Assembly (NCBI GenBank): GCA_903891505.1
Contig: CAITEO010000057.1
Coordinates: 1 to 24,251 of the forward strand
Reading direction: 5' to 3'
Length of the DNA: 24,251 bases
DNA from: an uncultured Candidatus Woesearchaeota archaeon
GTDB taxonomy: Archaea; Nanobdellota; Nanobdellia; Woesearchaeales; 21-14-0-10-32-9
The notes beneath the pieces were generated by a model. It had not been told where the DNA came from. It worked only from the letters and a program-made list of their open reading frames with translations, and ran no database searches. This document shows, piece by piece, positions 23,265 to 24,251 of the stretch. Positions within the stretch are counted from its first letter, which is position 1. The number at the start of each line of letters is the position of its first letter. Position numbers and translations under genes: made by a program.

Positions 23265-23510
23265 TTATTTCTCTGAAATCTTTTTTTTGGTCACATCTAT
23301 GATTTTATTAATTGTGTCAACATGTTGGATGTCTTTAACAGAGAATTTTACGTGAAACTGATCTTCTACTCTGGAAACTAGCATAAGATTATTGAATGAG
23401 TCCCATTCATCAACTCCAGACAAGTTTTTGTTATTATCAATTTTATCTATGTCAAGATTCATTACTTCTAAAATTAGTTTTTTAAGTTCTTCTCTTAATT
23501 TGTCTTTCAT
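23265..23510 (-). CDS. Acyl carrier protein
   Basis: This 81-aa four-helix carrier protein has the phosphopantetheine site in VDEWDSFNNL (Ser38); the common DSL is DSF here. It follows the canonical ACP layout: helix 1 (KDKLREELKKLILEVMN), a loop with NKNL, helix 2 after Ser38 (SFNNLMLVSRVEDQF), FSVKDIQHVDTINKIIDV and a basic tail. Its ATG overlaps the stop of the FkbH-like gene as TAATG, with AGGT just upstream, so the two are translationally coupled and the six upstream codons (ATG at 23528) are not needed. Archaea generally lack bacterial-type fatty-acid synthesis, so this ACP most likely serves a dedicated acyl-transfer step with FkbH. A phosphopantetheinyl transferase would be required and is not in the window. 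Confidence 0.92.
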   Translation of the reverse strand: MKDKLREELKKLILEVMNLDIDKIDNNKNLSGVDEWDSFNNLMLVSRVEDQFHVKFSVKDIQHVDTINKIIDVTKKKISEK

Positions 23511-24251
23511 TATTTGACCTCTATCCAATCTACTTTTTTAATCTGGTTTTGATTTTCAAATTTATAAATTGTTTGTTTTTCTTCTTCAGAAACAATATCA
23601 AAAAGCATGTTTTTGTAAAAGTCTTTCACAGGTTCATTTTTTGCTGTCGAAATGAATTTTCCTATCACTTGTTTTTTATCTAAATTTATTAAACATTGTC
23701 GTAAAAATTCTTGTTCAATACCTCTACTCATAATTCTACAGCTCATTAAAAAATCAGTAATATGATGTGCAGAATCATCATCTTGTATGATGCAAACACC
23801 TGTAAGACCGAGTTCTCCGAATTTATCCCAAACATTCATTGAAAAGATATGGCTGTTGGCAGAATGCATCATCTCATCAACTTGTTCTTTAGTGTATCTG
23901 TTGGTGCATAAATTGAATTGATTTGTTTTATTGATGAGTTGAGTTATCCTATCTATATCTTGAAAAGAATTTTCTTTTACAGAGATTGTTGTTTTCAGAT
24001 CAAAAAGATAATCTGTGACGTTATTAAAATTTTTCTGCAACTCGATGCGCGCATTTTGCATTGCATATAACTCATTTCTTTTTTTATCTTCATCAGTAAG
24101 TTCTAAAAATTGAAAAAAAGTTATATGTTTGAGCATTTCTGGTAATTCGCTTATATCTTCTGGAAAGTCAATTACATGAACAGAGGGTAATTTATTTTTA
24201 ACTACACCTCTTTCTAATGGATTGTCATCTAGAAAGACAATACTATCAAGG
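23510..24251 (-). CDS. FkbH-like HAD-IIIC/acyltransferase protein, N-terminus cut by window edge
   Basis: At least 246 residues are visible; the frame continues past base 24251, so the start is missing and the ATG at 24136 is internal. FkbH proteins take D-1,3-bisphosphoglycerate, remove phosphate with a HAD domain and load glyceryl onto an ACP. The visible part begins with the HAD motif VFLDDNPLER (24206-24238 region). The C-terminal GNAT-like domain follows: LINKTNQFNLCTNRYT, VWDKFGELGLTGVCII, DFLMSCRIMSRGIEQEF, then the family's closing KNEPVKDFYKNMLF and a short tail. The catalytic DxD of the HAD domain is off the edge. The gene is fused by TAATG overlap to the ACP gene. Family assignment is strong; the acyl group loaded is inferred. 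Confidence 0.9.
   Translation of the reverse strand, partial: LDSIVFLDDNPLERGVVKNKLPSVHVIDFPEDISELPEMLKHITFFQFLELTDEDKKRNELYAMQNARIELQKNFNNVTDYLFDLKTTISVKENSFQDIDRITQLINKTNQFNLCTNRYTKEQVDEMMHSANSHIFSMNVWDKFGELGLTGVCIIQDDDSAHHITDFLMSCRIMSRGIEQEFLRQCLINLDKKQVIGKFISTAKNEPVKDFYKNMLFDIVSEEEKQTIYKFENQNQIKKVDWIEVK

Noticed and set aside
24100..24136. ATG at 24136 as the true start of the FkbH-like gene
   Set aside because: The frame continues without a stop to the window edge and encodes the family's HAD motif LDDNPLER upstream of this Met.

Overview
The window looks like an AT-rich, gene-dense DPANN-type archaeal chromosome (Woesearchaeota or Pacearchaeota-like; inferred, not proven). The evidence is archaeal RadA plus RadB, a small TRAM-domain protein, a tandem Lrp-type regulator, an archaeal-type 5S rRNA gene standing alone, TATA boxes about 26 nt upstream of many starts (several transcripts look leaderless), GGTGA-type ribosome binding sites, and several small conserved proteins of unknown function.

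Left part (1-9456), housekeeping. A TRAM-domain protein runs off the left edge. radA follows behind a small partner gene (109 aa), then a PD-(D/E)XK nuclease-like gene, an unknown gene convergent with radB, and another unknown gene. Next come an NFACT (RqcH/Rqc2-like) protein that ends before the NFACT-R domain, an RsmB/NSUN-family m5C methyltransferase, a four-helix membrane protein and a 69-aa conserved protein. These are followed by thpR (2'-5' RNA ligase / cyclic phosphodiesterase), an orphan 5S rRNA gene on the minus strand with a well-placed TATA box, and a gene for a regulator with two fused Lrp/AsnC units.

Right part (9457-24251), a surface-glycan locus. It opens with a divergent promoter carrying a perfect 10-bp inverted repeat between the two TATA boxes. 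The first genes are a WbpP/TviC-like UDP-sugar 4-epimerase and a TviB/WbpO/WecC-like UDP-sugar 6-dehydrogenase. The dehydrogenase is split by a 463-residue LAGLIDADG intein lying directly before its catalytic cysteine. A GT4 glycosyltransferase follows. On the minus strand come a CDP-paratose-2-epimerase-like protein and a tightly overlapping trio: a second sugar epimerase/dehydratase, a DPM1-like GT2 and a polytopic membrane protein resembling GT-C enzymes.

The right end holds the most unusual group. On the plus strand are a membrane-anchored SGNH-like protein, an MBOAT O-acyltransferase and a radical SAM protein with an N-terminal B12-binding-type domain. Converging on the minus strand are an acyl carrier protein and an FkbH-like HAD/acyltransferase that runs off the right edge. 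MBOAT + SGNH + carrier protein repeats the layout of the bacterial Dlt system (DltB, DltD, DltC), with FkbH in the place of the loading enzyme DltA. My inference is a carrier-protein-dependent system that puts a three-carbon acyl group (glyceryl or a derivative) on an archaeal surface glycan. No tRNA gene, CRISPR array or transposon was found.
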